Positions 27,616 through 36,094 are shown, counted from the stretch's first letter. The stretch is DNA of 64,000 bases from Actinocatenispora rupis (GCF_016861975.1 NZ_BOMB01000046.1:1-64000), one strand, 5' to 3'. Numbers and translations: made by a program. The notes: generated from the sequence alone by a model not told the origin.

Positions 27616-29174
27616 ACCCGGTACTCGCGGCGGACATCACGCTGCCGCACATCAACTACGGTGCGATCGCGCCGATCCTGATCCTGCTGGGGATGGCGTG
27701 CGTCGGGGTCCTGGCCGAGGCGTTCCTGCCGCGCACCCTGCGGTACCCGGTGCAGGTGCTCGTGTCGCTGGTGGCGCAGGTGGCCGGGCTGGCCACGATC
27801 ATCGGGCTGGCGCTGAGCAACTACGCGAAGAAGCCGACCCTGACCGCCGGTGACGCGCTCGCCGTCGACGGTCCGGGCCTGTTCCTCCAGGGCGCGGTAC
27901 TCGTACTGGGCATCGTGGCCACGCTGCTGATCGCGGAGCGGTCGGTGGAGCGCGGCGGGGCGTTCGTCGCGCAGGCGGCGGTCACCGCCGGCAGCGAGGC
28001 CGACGCCGAGCAGGCCCGGCGGCAGCCGAGCCAGACGGAGATCTTCCCGCTGTCGCTGTTCGCGCTCGGCGGCATGATGCTGTTCGTCTCGGCGAACGAC
28101 CTGCTGACGATGTTCGTGGCGCTGGAGGTCTTCTCCCTCCCGCTGTACCTGATGTGCGCGCTGGCCCGGCGCCGTCGCCTGCTGTCGCAGGAGGCCGCCG
28201 TCAAGTACTTCCTGCTCGGCGCGTTCTCCTCGGCGTTCTTCGTGTACGGCATCGCCATGCTGTACGGCTTCGCCGGCTCGGTGAAGTTCCACGACATCGC
28301 CGTGGCGGCGATCTCGTCGGGCAAGAGCGACCTGCTGATGTTCATCGGCCTGGCGATGCTGGCGATCGGCCTGCTGTTCAAGGCCGCGGCGGTCCCGTTC
28401 CACGTGTGGACCCCGGACGTGTACCAGGGCGCGCCGACGCCGGTGACCGCGCTGATGGCGTCCTGCACGAAGGTCGCCGCGTTCGGTGGCATCCTGCGGA
28501 TCTTCTACGTGGCGTTCCTGGACAGCCGGTGGGACTGGCGGCCGGTCATCGGCGTCATCGCGGTCCTCACCATGGTCATCGGCGCGATCCTGGCCGTCAC
28601 GCAGACCGACATCAAGCGCCTCCTGGCGTACTCGTCGATCGCGAACGCCGGGTACGTGCTGACCGGGGTGCTCGCCATGCAGAAGGACGGCATCTCGTCG
28701 TCGCTGTTCTACCTGGTGACGTACGGCTTCACGGTGCTGGCCGCGTTCGGGCTGGTGACCCTGGTCCGGGACCAGGACGGCGAGGCGACGCACCTGTCCC
28801 GCTGGGCCGGCCTCGGCCGCAAGGCCCCGGTACTCGCCGGCGTGTTCACGTTCCTGATGCTGTCGTTCGCGGGTATTCCGCTGACCTCCGGCTTCACCGG
28901 CAAGTTCGCGGTGTTCTCGGCGGCGCTCGGCGGCGGCCAGACCACGCTGGTGATCTTCGGTGTACTGTCCAGCGTCCTGCTGGCCTTCCCGTACCTGCGG
29001 GTCGTCGTGCTGATGTACCTGCAGGAGCCGGCCGCCGACGCGCCGACCGTGGCGGTGCCCGGCGCGCTCACCTCGGCCGCGCTGGCGATCGGCGCGATCG
29101 TCACCCTGCTCCTCGGCGTCTGGCCCAGCGTCCTGCTGGACGTGGCGAACAGCGCCGCCCAGTTCGTGGGTTGA
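27612..29174 (+). CDS. nuoN: NADH-quinone oxidoreductase subunit N
   Basis: Third Mrp-type pumping subunit, 520 residues. Visible landmarks: VALEVFSLPLYLMCAL (helix-5 glutamate), KAAAVPFHVWTPDVYQGAPTPVTALMAS and VTQTDIKRLLAYSSIANAGYV. A polar insert (residues about 115-140, including AEQARRQPSQTE) lies before helix 4. GTG 27612 overlaps nuoM. It is the last operon gene, followed after 18 bases by a strong hairpin. Confidence 0.97.
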   Translation: MNPVLAADITLPHINYGAIAPILILLGMACVGVLAEAFLPRTLRYPVQVLVSLVAQVAGLATIIGLALSNYAKKPTLTAGDALAVDGPGLFLQGAVLVLGIVATLLIAERSVERGGAFVAQAAVTAGSEADAEQARRQPSQTEIFPLSLFALGGMMLFVSANDLLTMFVALEVFSLPLYLMCALARRRRLLSQEAAVKYFLLGAFSSAFFVYGIAMLYGFAGSVKFHDIAVAAISSGKSDLLMFIGLAMLAIGLLFKAAAVPFHVWTPDVYQGAPTPVTALMASCTKVAAFGGILRIFYVAFLDSRWDWRPVIGVIAVLTMVIGAILAVTQTDIKRLLAYSSIANAGYVLTGVLAMQKDGISSSLFYLVTYGFTVLAAFGLVTLVRDQDGEATHLSRWAGLGRKAPVLAGVFTFLMLSFAGIPLTSGFTGKFAVFSAALGGGQTTLVIFGVLSSVLLAFPYLRVVVLMYLQEPAADAPTVAVPGALTSAALAIGAIVTLLLGVWPSVLLDVANSAAQFVG

Positions 29175-29192
29175 CGCAGGCTTGTCCCGCCG

Positions 29193-29241
29193 GGTCAGGG
29201 CGTCCCGCACGTCGCGTACCGCGACGCGGGGCGCCCTGACC
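29193..29241 (+). terminator. long hairpin ending the nuoA-N operon
   Basis: GGTCAGGGCG (29193-29202) pairs perfectly with CGCCCTGACC (29232-29241). The inner arms (TCCCGC with GCGGGG, GTCGCG with CGCGAC) extend the stem to almost the whole 49 bases. No T-run follows. Confidence 0.75.
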
Positions 29242-29287
29242 GTGTGCGGCGGGCTCCACCGTTCGGGCAGAGAGGCGGTGTGGCATC

Positions 29288-30316
29288 GTGGGTGACGTGG
29301 CAAGGACGCAGGCGGATCCGATGGCGACGATGGTCGTACCCGGGCTGGACTTCGGCGACGACGAGCTGCGCGGCTCGCTGGTGGCCGGGCTGGCGGAGGT
29401 CGAGCGCGAGCTGATGGACGCCGTCGCCGGCGCCGACCCGTTCGTCACGGAGGTCGCCCGGCATCTGATCCCCGCCGGCGGCAAGCGCACCCGCCCGCTG
29501 CTGGTGCTGCTCGGCTCGCACTTCGGCAAGCCGGTCAGCCCCGAGGTGGTGCGCGCGGCGGTCGTCGTCGAGCTGACCCACCTCGCCACCCTGTACCACG
29601 ACGACGTCATGGACGAGGCGTACGTGCGGCGCAGTACCGAGAGCGCGAACTCGCGGTTCGGCAACTCGGTGGCGATCCTCACCGGCGACTACCTGTTCGC
29701 CCGCGCCTCCGACGTGGTCGCCGACCTGGGCCCGGAGGCGGTCCGGATCCAGGCGCGCACGTTCGCCCGGCTGGTACACGGGCAGATCCGGGAGACCAGC
29801 GGGCCGCGCGGCGCCGACCCGATCGTGCACTACCTCGACGTACTCGCGGAGAAGACCGGGTCGCTGATCGCCACGTCGGCGCGGTTCGGCGCGATGTTCG
29901 GCGGGGCGGAGCCGGAGACGGTCGAGGCGCTGGCCGAGTTCGGCGAGACGTTCGGGATGGCGTTCCAGCTCGCGGACGACCTGCTCGACATCGCGTCGGA
30001 GAGCGACCAGTCGGGCAAGACCCCCGGCACCGACCTGCGCGAGGGCGTCCTCACCCTCCCCGTGCTGTACGCGCTGAACGCCGGTGACCGCGCCGGGCGC
30101 CGGCTCAGCGAGATCGTTCAGGGGCCGGTCACCGACGACGACCTGCACGCCGAGGCGTTGAGCCTGCTCCGCGCCTCCGACGGGATGCAGCGGGCCCGGG
30201 CCACCGTCCGGGAGTACGCGGACCGGGCGCGGGCGCAGCTCGCCCCGCTGCCCGACGTACCGGCGCGGGCGGCGCTGGAGATCCTCTGCGACTACGTGGT
30301 CGACCGCACCGGCTGA
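29288..30316 (+). CDS. all-trans polyprenyl diphosphate synthase
   Basis: Isoprenyl chain-elongating enzyme, 342 residues, with both aspartate-rich motifs: DDVMD at 105-109 and DDLLD at 230-234, plus GGKRTRP near 64 and the basic KTPGTDLREG loop. Bulky residues before the first motif (THLATLYH) fit a long-chain product, so it most likely makes the menaquinone side chain (hepta- to nonaprenyl), consistent with placement behind nuo. GTG 29288 is the first start after the nuo terminator. A downstream ATG at 29321 is an alternative. Confidence 0.88.
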   Translation: MGDVARTQADPMATMVVPGLDFGDDELRGSLVAGLAEVERELMDAVAGADPFVTEVARHLIPAGGKRTRPLLVLLGSHFGKPVSPEVVRAAVVVELTHLATLYHDDVMDEAYVRRSTESANSRFGNSVAILTGDYLFARASDVVADLGPEAVRIQARTFARLVHGQIRETSGPRGADPIVHYLDVLAEKTGSLIATSARFGAMFGGAEPETVEALAEFGETFGMAFQLADDLLDIASESDQSGKTPGTDLREGVLTLPVLYALNAGDRAGRRLSEIVQGPVTDDDLHAEALSLLRASDGMQRARATVREYADRARAQLAPLPDVPARAALEILCDYVVDRTG

Positions 30317-30326
30317 GCCGAGCCAC

Positions 30327-30383
30327 GGCCGCGTGCCCCCTGGTCGGCGGTTGCGCCCGCGCCGATCGACGGGGCCACGCGGC
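30327..30383. terminator. bidirectional hairpin between convergent genes
   Basis: GGCCGCGTGCCCC (30327-30339) pairs with GGGGCCACGCGGC (30371-30383) with a bulge, and GGTCGGCG/CGCCGATC pairs inside it. It lies between the ends of the polyprenyl synthase and the TPM gene and could serve both. Confidence 0.5.
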
Positions 30384-30391
30384 GGGCCGGG

Positions 30392-31312
30392 TCACCAGCT
30401 GGTCGAGCCGCCGCCGTCCCCACCGCTGCTGCCGCTGTCGGTACTGCCGCCGCTGTCGAAACCCCCGCCCGAGTCACCGCCGCCGGAGTCGAAGCCGCTG
30501 CCCGAGTCGCTGCTGCCGCTGTCGTACGAGCTGGCGGTGTCGAACGCGGCGAACGAGGTGCCGTTGTCGTACGGGCGGTAGGTGGAGGATCCGCTGCCCC
30601 AGCCACCGCCGCCGGACGTGGCGGTGCCGCCGGTCGAGCGGCGGACCAGCGCGATGACCACGCAGGCGACGAGTACGGCCACGGAGATGCAGAGCACGCC
30701 GGTGCCGGACGTGAGCCCCGACGTGCCGGTACCGGTGGCGGCCGGGTCGGACGGGCTGTCGGTGGGGTCGGCGTACGGGTCGTCGCCGTACCCGGTGGTG
30801 GAGGTACGGGTGAGCTGCTCGTGCAGCGCGCGCAGGCCGGCGTCCAGGCCGTCCGCGTACCGGGACTGCTGGAAGTCGGGGTTCATCCGCCGGGTCTGGA
30901 TGTCCCGCCAGCTGTCGTCGAGCACGCTGGACCAGTTGTCGCCGTAGTAGATGCCGGTCTGGCGGTCGTGGACCGACACCGCGACGACGAGCAGGTCGCT
31001 GCGCCGTGAGCCGGACTCGTACCAGGTCGGGCAGGCGGCCTCGTCGGCCTGCTCGGCGGCGGCGATCCCGCCGGACGGGAGCGTCCCGTACATCCGGAGG
31101 TGGAACTCGGCGCCGTCGTCGACGAGCTGGTCGGCGTCCTCGTGCAGCCGCGCCAGGTCGGCGGCGTCGAGCACGCTGGTCGGGTCGTACAGCGCGGTGT
31201 CGCAGCGGTCGGGCGACGGGCTCGGGGTCGGCGCGGCGGCCGCGGCGGTGGGAACCGCGACGGCGGCCACCAGCGCGGCCGCGACCAGGACGCACCGTAC
31301 GGGGGGTCTCAT
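30392..31312 (-). CDS. TPM-domain membrane protein
   Basis: The 306-residue protein: signal sequence residues 1 to about 28, an extracytoplasmic TPM domain (about 40-165, with GGIAAAEQADEAACPTWY and LLVVAVSVHDRQTGIYYGDNW), a transmembrane helix near 200-222, and a Ser/Gly/Asp-rich tail ending GGGSTSW. TPM proteins are implicated in photosystem repair and as acid phosphatases in other bacteria; in actinobacteria they are mostly uncharacterised. ATG 31312 was chosen as it begins a sensible signal peptide (MRPPVRCVLVAA); an in-frame start nine codons earlier exists. Confidence 0.82.
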   Translation of the reverse strand: MRPPVRCVLVAAALVAAVAVPTAAAAAPTPSPSPDRCDTALYDPTSVLDAADLARLHEDADQLVDDGAEFHLRMYGTLPSGGIAAAEQADEAACPTWYESGSRRSDLLVVAVSVHDRQTGIYYGDNWSSVLDDSWRDIQTRRMNPDFQQSRYADGLDAGLRALHEQLTRTSTTGYGDDPYADPTDSPSDPAATGTGTSGLTSGTGVLCISVAVLVACVVIALVRRSTGGTATSGGGGWGSGSSTYRPYDNGTSFAAFDTASSYDSGSSDSGSGFDSGGGDSGGGFDSGGSTDSGSSGGDGGGSTSW

Positions 31313-31343
31313 GCCGGGCAGGCTATGAGGTGCCCGCAACGGA

Positions 31344-32243
31344 TCAGCCGGTCAGGTACTTGAGGGCCGCGTCCAGCGCGTCCGCCTCGTCCACCGGTAC
31401 GTCCGGGGCGACGCCGGTGCCCTCCCAGTTGGTACCGGTGACCGCGTTGCGGGTGCGCGCGACCGGGACGCTCGCCTCCAGGTACGGGTGCAGGCGGATG
31501 CCGATGCGCGGGTGTGCGCCGCCGGCGGTGGTCTCGCCGAACAGGGTGGCGCGCCCGGTGTGCTTCAGGTCGTACGCCAGCTCCTCGCCGCCGGAGAACG
31601 TACGCGGGCCGATGAGGACGGCGATCGGACGCTCGGTGCCGTAGCGGGGGCCCGGCACGTACGGCAGGGTCCGGAACTGGGTGCTGCGCTCGCCGCCGCC
31701 GGGCACCCGTTCGATCATGTCGTTGAGGTGCGTCTCGGGCGCCAGCAGGTACGTGCACAGGTACGCGACGACGCCGGGGTCGCCGCCGACGCAGCCGCGC
31801 AGGTCGATGACGAGCCCGCTCGTACGGGCGAGGATCGTCATGGCGGCGGTCATCGCGTCGCCGACCAGTTCGGCGTTCCAGAGCACGGGTTCGATCTCCA
31901 GCAGCCCGATGCCGCCGTCGAGGCGCTGGATGCGGGCGATGCCGCCCATGGTCCGCTCGGCCCGCGCGGCGAACACCGCCTCGACGGCCTCCTCGCCGGG
32001 CAGGTCGGCGAGCGGTTCGGCATGGGCGATGAGCCGCAGATGCTTGTCCCCGTTGGCTTCCTGTACGTCGGCGGTGACGCGCGCGGCGAGGTCGGCCGGG
32101 TCGGCGACCCCGTCGTACCGGCCGGCGGCGGCGCGTTCGCCGAGCAGGTCGGCGACGCGGGCGGCGACGTCGGGGAAGACGTACCGCTCGGTGACGAGCG
32201 TGCGCAGGTCGCCGACGACCCGCGTGACCTCGTGCTGTTCCAT
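31344..32243 (-). CDS. S41-family (tail-specific protease-like) peptidase
   Basis: The 299-residue protein without signal peptide. The second half is a TSPc/C-terminal-processing-protease domain: LVIDLRGCVGGDPG, then GPRTFSGGEELAYDLKHTGRATLFGETTAGG, with the serine in TFSGGEE and the lysine in DLKHTG at catalytic positions. The N-terminal part resembles the IRBP/tricorn-type helper domain; no PDZ domain is evident. It may be a cytoplasmic hydrolase of unknown substrate. GAAGGGGG precedes ATG 32243. It is divergent from an ArsR-type regulator across 75 bp holding a palindrome. Confidence 0.82.
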   Translation of the reverse strand: MEQHEVTRVVGDLRTLVTERYVFPDVAARVADLLGERAAAGRYDGVADPADLAARVTADVQEANGDKHLRLIAHAEPLADLPGEEAVEAVFAARAERTMGGIARIQRLDGGIGLLEIEPVLWNAELVGDAMTAAMTILARTSGLVIDLRGCVGGDPGVVAYLCTYLLAPETHLNDMIERVPGGGERSTQFRTLPYVPGPRYGTERPIAVLIGPRTFSGGEELAYDLKHTGRATLFGETTAGGAHPRIGIRLHPYLEASVPVARTRNAVTGTNWEGTGVAPDVPVDEADALDAALKYLTG

Positions 32244-32267
32244 GGTGCTGCCCCCTTCGACGGAGGG

Positions 32268-32297
32268 AGTAGAGCACCCCGGTTGACAAAGTGTCAA
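32268..32297. promoter_or_regulatory. palindromic operator overlapping an S41-gene promoter
   Basis: TTGACA-AAG-TGTCAA (32283-32297) is a perfect 15-bp inverted repeat. On the minus strand its TTGACA serves as a -35, with TCTACT (32273-32268) as -10 at 18-bp spacing, for the S41 gene. A repressor bound here would block both divergent genes; the neighbouring ArsR-like protein is the natural candidate. Confidence 0.65.
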
Positions 32298-32318
32298 GAA
32301 CTGCAGACGCTTGATGGC

Positions 32319-32825
32319 GTGTCCGACACCCCACGCGACGAGGTCCTGCACGTCTCCACACCGGCGCAGTTCAAGGCGCTCGGCCACCCGTTCCGGCAGC
32401 GGTTGATGTTCCGGCTCGGCCAGCAACCGGCGACGATCAGCCAGCTCGCCGCGGCGCTCGGCGCGCAGAAGGGCAACGTCGCGCACCACCTCAAGGTGCT
32501 GCGCGAGGCCGGCATGGTCCGCGTCGTCGAAACCCGGCAGGTACGCGGCGGCACCGAGCAGTACTACCAGCGCAGCGCCCGGCGGATGGACATCGACGGC
32601 TGGCAGACCGGACCCGCCACCGCGATGGTCGGCGCGGTCGCCGAGGAGCTCGCCGGCGTCACCGACGACCCGCTGCTGACCGTACGACACCTGCGGCTCA
32701 CGCCGGAACGCGCGGCGCGGCTCGCCGAGGCGTTGTCCGAGCTGGTCGACGGCGCCGAGGACGACGGCCCCGACCACCCGCGGTACGGCCTGCTCGTCAC
32801 CCTCTACCGCCCCGACACCGACTGA
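32319..32825 (+). CDS. ArsR-family winged-helix regulator
   Basis: The 168-residue repressor-type protein with an ArsR winged helix at residues about 14-75 (LGHPFRQRLMFRLGQQPATISQLAAALGAQKGNVAHHLKVLREAGMV, beta-wing VVETRQVRGGTEQYYQR). No metal-binding cysteine pairs are visible, so it is unlikely to be a metal sensor. GTG 32319 is chosen as the first start after the operator palindrome; longer upstream frames overlap the divergent S41 gene. It most likely autoregulates and controls the S41 peptidase. Confidence 0.87.
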   Translation: MSDTPRDEVLHVSTPAQFKALGHPFRQRLMFRLGQQPATISQLAAALGAQKGNVAHHLKVLREAGMVRVVETRQVRGGTEQYYQRSARRMDIDGWQTGPATAMVGAVAEELAGVTDDPLLTVRHLRLTPERAARLAEALSELVDGAEDDGPDHPRYGLLVTLYRPDTD

Positions 32826-32851
32826 CCGCGCCACGCCGCCGGGGGTGACCT

Positions 32852-32872
32852 CCTCGCCCGGCAACGGCGAGG
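32852..32872 (+). terminator. hairpin after the ArsR gene
   Basis: CCTCGCC (32852-32858) pairs with GGCGAGG (32866-32872) around a seven-base loop, between convergent genes. Confidence 0.5.
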
Positions 32873-32923
32873 ATCGCCGGTCTGGTTCGGGTCCGACGGG
32901 GCCGGAGCACGCCGGCCCGATCG

Positions 32924-33592
32924 TCAGGCGTGCAGCCAGATCCGCAGCGGGGACAACGGGGTCAGCCCGGCGCGTACGGCGGCGGCCAGGTCGTCGCCGT
33001 GCTCGTACCCGACGACGGGGTGCCGGCCGAACACCCGGTACGCCGCGGCCACCGCGCCCGCCCACGCCCGCCCGGGGTCCGCCCCGAACAGGTTGCTCAC
33101 GCCGATCGCGCCGGCCGCGCGGTTGACCGTGGCGCCCGCGCCGACGCGACCGTCGTCGTACCGGGCGAGGACGGCGACGTCGGCGTCGGCCAGCAGCTCC
33201 GGTACGACGATGCCGGTGCCGCCGCCCCACGCGTCGACCCAGCCGGCGAGCGCCGTGGCGTCCCGGACGGCGACCCACCCGTCGTCGACCGCGTCGTACG
33301 CGGGGGTGTGCAGCCACGTCGCCTCGATGACGACGCCGAAGCCGCGGCCGGTGAGGTCGAGCGTGCCGAAGCTGTCCTTGACCGAGCAGCCCGGCCCGGC
33401 GTCCACCCGGTCCAGCGCGTCGACCGGGCAGTCCGGGTCCAGCGTCACGAGATCCGGATAGTACGGCGGGGTGCGGCGCGGGCTGGCCCACGCGTACCGG
33501 TCGGTGGTGGTGGGCAGGCCGTGCGCGCGGCAGACGGCGGCGCACCAGGCGGCGTTGTTGGCCACGGCGGTCGCCGTACGGTCGTCGGTCAC
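32924..33592 (-). CDS. GNAT-like protein of unknown substrate
   Basis: The 222-residue protein. The N-terminal block [42 protein letters not shown] and the C-terminal [22 protein letters not shown], then [27 protein letters not shown], resemble an actinobacterial acetyltransferase-like family (the last block is the usual GNAT-like GDDL..A...GF arrangement). No biochemical function is known to me. GTG 33592 overlaps the stop of the TetR gene by four bases, so the two are co-transcribed. Confidence 0.6.
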   Translation of the reverse strand: MTDDRTATAVANNAAWCAAVCRAHGLPTTTDRYAWASPRRTPPYYPDLVTLDPDCPVDALDRVDAGPGCSVKDSFGTLDLTGRGFGVVIEATWLHTPAYDAVDDGWVAVRDATALAGWVDAWGGGTGIVVPELLADADVAVLARYDDGRVGAGATVNRAAGAIGVSNLFGADPGRAWAGAVAAAYRVFGRHPVVGYEHGDDLAAAVRAGLTPLSPLRIWLHA

Positions 33593-34203
33593 CGGTCGAT
33601 CGTGCCAGGGACCAGGGCGTCCCAGGCGGCGAGGGCGGTGTCGGCGACGGCGGTCAGCTCGGCACGCGACCGGCCGTCGCGCGCCTGCACGGACAGTCCA
33701 TTGAGGACAGTGGAGTAGAAGGCGGCCAGCGCCGCCGTGTCGACACCCGCGGGTACGTCGCCGTCGGCGACCCCCCGGTCGATCCGGGCCCGGATCGTGG
33801 CGCGCACGTCGTCCCGCAGCCCCCGCACGTACTCCCGGACGTCGGCGTGGTCGGGCGCGCCGACCGGGGCCGACAGTACGACGAGGCAGCCGCGCGGCTG
33901 ACCCGGCCGGGTGTACTCGGTGATGTTGTCGGCGAGCATCGCGGCGATCGCGGCCCGCGCGGTGGGTTCCTCGGCCAGGGCGCGGCCGGTACGCGAGCCG
34001 GCGTGCTTGCCGTACAGGGCGACGGCGTCGCGGAAGAGCTTCTCCTTGCAGCCGAACGTGGCGTACAGGCTGGGGGAGTTGATGCCCATGGCGCCGGTGA
34101 GCATGGCCATCGAGCTGCCCTCGTAGCCGTGTTCCCAGAAGACGGCCATGGCGCGGGCGAGCGCCTCGTCGCGGTCGAAGCCGCGGGGTCGTCCACGTGG
34201 CAC
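33589..34203 (-). CDS. TetR-family transcriptional regulator
   Basis: The 204-residue repressor: TetR HTH at residues about 8-55 ([46 protein letters not shown]) and a TetR_C-type ligand domain behind it. Similar proteins regulate SDR or efflux genes. GTG 34203 has AAAGGGGG eight bases upstream. Two near-identical palindromic sites lie between it and the divergent SDR gene, which it very likely controls together with itself. Confidence 0.9.
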   Translation of the reverse strand: MPRGRPRGFDRDEALARAMAVFWEHGYEGSSMAMLTGAMGINSPSLYATFGCKEKLFRDAVALYGKHAGSRTGRALAEEPTARAAIAAMLADNITEYTRPGQPRGCLVVLSAPVGAPDHADVREYVRGLRDDVRATIRARIDRGVADGDVPAGVDTAALAAFYSTVLNGLSVQARDGRSRAELTAVADTALAAWDALVPGTIDR

Positions 34204-34218
34204 GACGCGCCCCCTTTC

Positions 34219-34287
34219 TGTGCTGATCGTTACACAAACCTTGTCCGGCCGTCCAGCCGGGCCTTAATTTGTGCCGACCGATACAAA
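34219..34287. promoter_or_regulatory. two TetR operator copies between TetR and SDR genes
   Basis: Site 1, TGTGCTGATCGTTACACA (34219-34236), and site 2, TTTGTGCCGACCGATACAAA (34268-34287), share GTGCYGAYCGWTACAMAAA. Each is an imperfect palindrome of the TGTRnCGnYCG type common for TetR regulators. Site 2 lies 13 bases before the SDR start, site 1 just before the TetR start. Confidence 0.7.
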
Positions 34288-34300
34288 AATGGAGGCGGAG

Positions 34301-35044
34301 ATGGCAGTACTGGACGGCAAGGTGGCGCTCGTGACCGGCGGGAGCCGCGGCATCGGGGCAGCGATCGCGCGGCGGCTCGCGGCCGACGGCGCCGACGTCG
34401 CCCTCACGTACGCGACGGCCGCGGACCGGGCCGCCAAGGTGGTCACCGAGATCGAGGAGCACGGCCGGCGCGGACTCGCGATCGCCGCTGACGCCGCCGA
34501 TCCCGACGCCGTACGCGCCGCCGTCGAGCGCACCGTCGCCGACCTCGGCCGGCTCGACATCCTCGTCAACAACGCCGGGATCTACCTGACCGGACCGCTC
34601 GCCGACCTCACCGACGCCGACGTCGACCGCACCCTCGCCGTACACGTGCGGGCGCCGTTCGTCGCTGCGCAGGCCGCCGCGCCGCACCTGCCGGACGGGG
34701 ACGGGCGCATCGTCACCATCGGCAGCGACCTCGCCGAGCGCGCACCCTGGCCCGGCCTCACCCTGTACTCGGCCAGCAAGTCCGCGCTCGTCGGCCTCAC
34801 CAAGGGCCTCGCCCGCGAACTCGGCCCCCGCGGCATCACCGCCAACCTCGTCCACCCCGGCTCCACCGACACCGAGATGAACCCCGCCGACGGCCCGCAC
34901 GCCGAGCAGCAGCGCGCCCTCATCCCGCTCGGCCGTTTCGGTACCGGTGCCGACGTCGCCGCGATGGTCGCGCACCTCGCCGGCCCCGACGGGCGGTACG
35001 TCACCGGTGCGTCGATCCTCGTCGACGGCGGCTTCACGGCCTGA
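34301..35044 (+). CDS. short-chain dehydrogenase/reductase (3-oxoacyl reductase-like)
   Basis: NAD(P)H-dependent oxidoreductase, 247 residues. Rossmann motif TGGSRGIG at 12-19, NNAG at 90-93, catalytic S142, Y156 and K160, and the end LAGPDGRYVTGASILVDGGFTA, typical of FabG-like SDRs. Substrate unknown. ATG 34301 has GGAGG at 34291-34295; in-frame ATG 34289 and GTG 34271 lack a ribosome site. The latter lies in operator site 2. Expected to be induced by the ligand of the divergent TetR protein. Confidence 0.9.
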   Translation: MAVLDGKVALVTGGSRGIGAAIARRLAADGADVALTYATAADRAAKVVTEIEEHGRRGLAIAADAADPDAVRAAVERTVADLGRLDILVNNAGIYLTGPLADLTDADVDRTLAVHVRAPFVAAQAAAPHLPDGDGRIVTIGSDLAERAPWPGLTLYSASKSALVGLTKGLARELGPRGITANLVHPGSTDTEMNPADGPHAEQQRALIPLGRFGTGADVAAMVAHLAGPDGRYVTGASILVDGGFTA

Positions 35045-35048
35045 CCAC

Positions 35049-35083
35049 CCGGTACGCCCGGTCCACCGTGCCGGGCGTACCGG
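35049..35083 (+). terminator. perfect 13-bp hairpin after the SDR gene
   Basis: CCGGTACGCCCGG (35049-35061) pairs perfectly with CCGGGCGTACCGG (35071-35083), loop of nine bases, starting four bases after the stop. Confidence 0.75.
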
Positions 35084-35107
35084 CGGCGGGGCGTGGCGGG
35101 CGAAACG

Positions 35108-35113
35108 TACGCT
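35108..35113 (+). promoter_or_regulatory. candidate leaderless -10 element of the DUF2127 gene
   Basis: TACGCT is seven bases before GTG 35121, with no Shine-Dalgarno; it supports that start over the longer upstream frame. Confidence 0.5.
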
Positions 35114-35120
35114 CGCATCC

Positions 35121-35870
35121 GTGGACTGGAACAGGCGGGCGTGCTCCCGGCGCGGGCACGTGACGTACGCACCGGACGAGGCCGGCCTGCGCGACCGGCT
35201 GCACGCCGACACCCCGCAAGGCGAGGCATGGCGCTGCCTGCGCTGCGGCGACTACGCGATCGGCCCGGTCGCCGCATCGGGCCCGGCCGACCACGCCCCC
35301 CTCGTCCCGCGCGGCGCCGCCATCCGCGACCGGCTCGTCATCCGCGTCCTCGCCGTCGAGCGTTTCCTCCGCGGGCTGCTCATCGCCGCCGGCGCGTTCG
35401 CCGTCTTCTGGTTCCGCGACTCGCAGGCCAACCTGCACCGCGTCTTCGAGTCCGACCTGCCGCTGTTCCGCCCCCTCGCCGACAAGTTCGGGTACGACCT
35501 GACCGACTCGCCGATCGTCGACGAGATCCGCAAGAGCTTCACCCTCAGCCACACCCTGCTGCTCGTCATCTCCGCCGCCCTCCTCGCGTACGCCCTCATC
35601 GAACTCGTCGAAGGCGTCGGCCTGTGGCTCCTCAAACGCTGGGCCGAGTACTTCACCGTCGTGGCCACCGCGGCGTTCCTGCCCCTGGAGATCTACGAAC
35701 TCGCCGAGAAGGTCACCTGGCTGCGCATCGGCGCGCTGCTGTTCAACATCGCCGCCGTCGTGTACCTGCTGTTCTCCAAGCGGCTGTTCGGCATCCGCGG
35801 CGGCGCCAAGGCCGCCCACGCCGCCCTCCTGGGCGAATCCCTACTAGAAGTCGAACGCGCTGCTGTTTGA
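35121..35870 (+). CDS. DUF2127 membrane protein with N-terminal zinc-ribbon-like segment
   Basis: The 249-residue protein. Residues about 1-45 hold cysteines in ACSRRGH and RCLRCGDY that may bind zinc. From about 75 onward it is a DUF2127-type membrane domain with four helices (LIAAGAFAVFWF, TLLLVISAALLAYALIELVEGVGLWLLKRWAEYFTVVATAAFLPLEIYEL, IGALLFNIAAVVYLLF). Function unknown. The stop is followed directly by the large inverted repeat at 35875-35980. It is monocistronic. Confidence 0.8.
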   Translation: MDWNRRACSRRGHVTYAPDEAGLRDRLHADTPQGEAWRCLRCGDYAIGPVAASGPADHAPLVPRGAAIRDRLVIRVLAVERFLRGLLIAAGAFAVFWFRDSQANLHRVFESDLPLFRPLADKFGYDLTDSPIVDEIRKSFTLSHTLLLVISAALLAYALIELVEGVGLWLLKRWAEYFTVVATAAFLPLEIYELAEKVTWLRIGALLFNIAAVVYLLFSKRLFGIRGGAKAAHAALLGESLLEVERAAV

Positions 35871-35874
35871 GGTC

Positions 35875-35980
35875 GCGGGGCGGGCCCGTTCGTCCGCTGG
35901 CGGCGTTGTCGTCGCCCCCGAGTGCGTTCGCACACGGGGGCTCCTCCGCCTTGCCAGCGAACGAACGGACCTCGCCCCGC
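35875..35980. repeat. 27-bp inverted repeat enclosing a strong hairpin
   Basis: The left arm (35875-35901) and right arm (35953-35980) match at 25 of 28 positions with one bulge. Between them lies a second hairpin, 35914-35941, in which GCCCCCG-A-GTGC pairs with GCAC-A-CGGGGGC. The whole 106-bp unit can fold as one cruciform. It may be a terminator for the DUF2127 gene or a small non-coding mobile element; no flanking target duplication was recognised. Confidence 0.6.
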
Positions 35981-35982
35981 TT

Positions 35983-36094
35983 CCGTCCCCACGGGGTTGG
36001 GGTTTACACCGAAACCCCTTCATGGAGCCGGGCGCCGCCGTGCCGGCGGACGACCTCGGCCGCTCCGTCCCCACGGGGCTCGGGTTTACACCGA
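35983..36094 (+). repeat. 30-bp direct repeat, two copies 82 bp apart
   Basis: 35983-36012 and 36065-36094 agree at 28 of 30 positions. Each starts CCGTCCCCACGGGG, a small self-complementary stem, and ends GGGTTTACACCGA. A shared CTTCA and GGAGCCG follow each copy. No gene lies in 35871-36155. The function is unknown. Confidence 0.65.
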
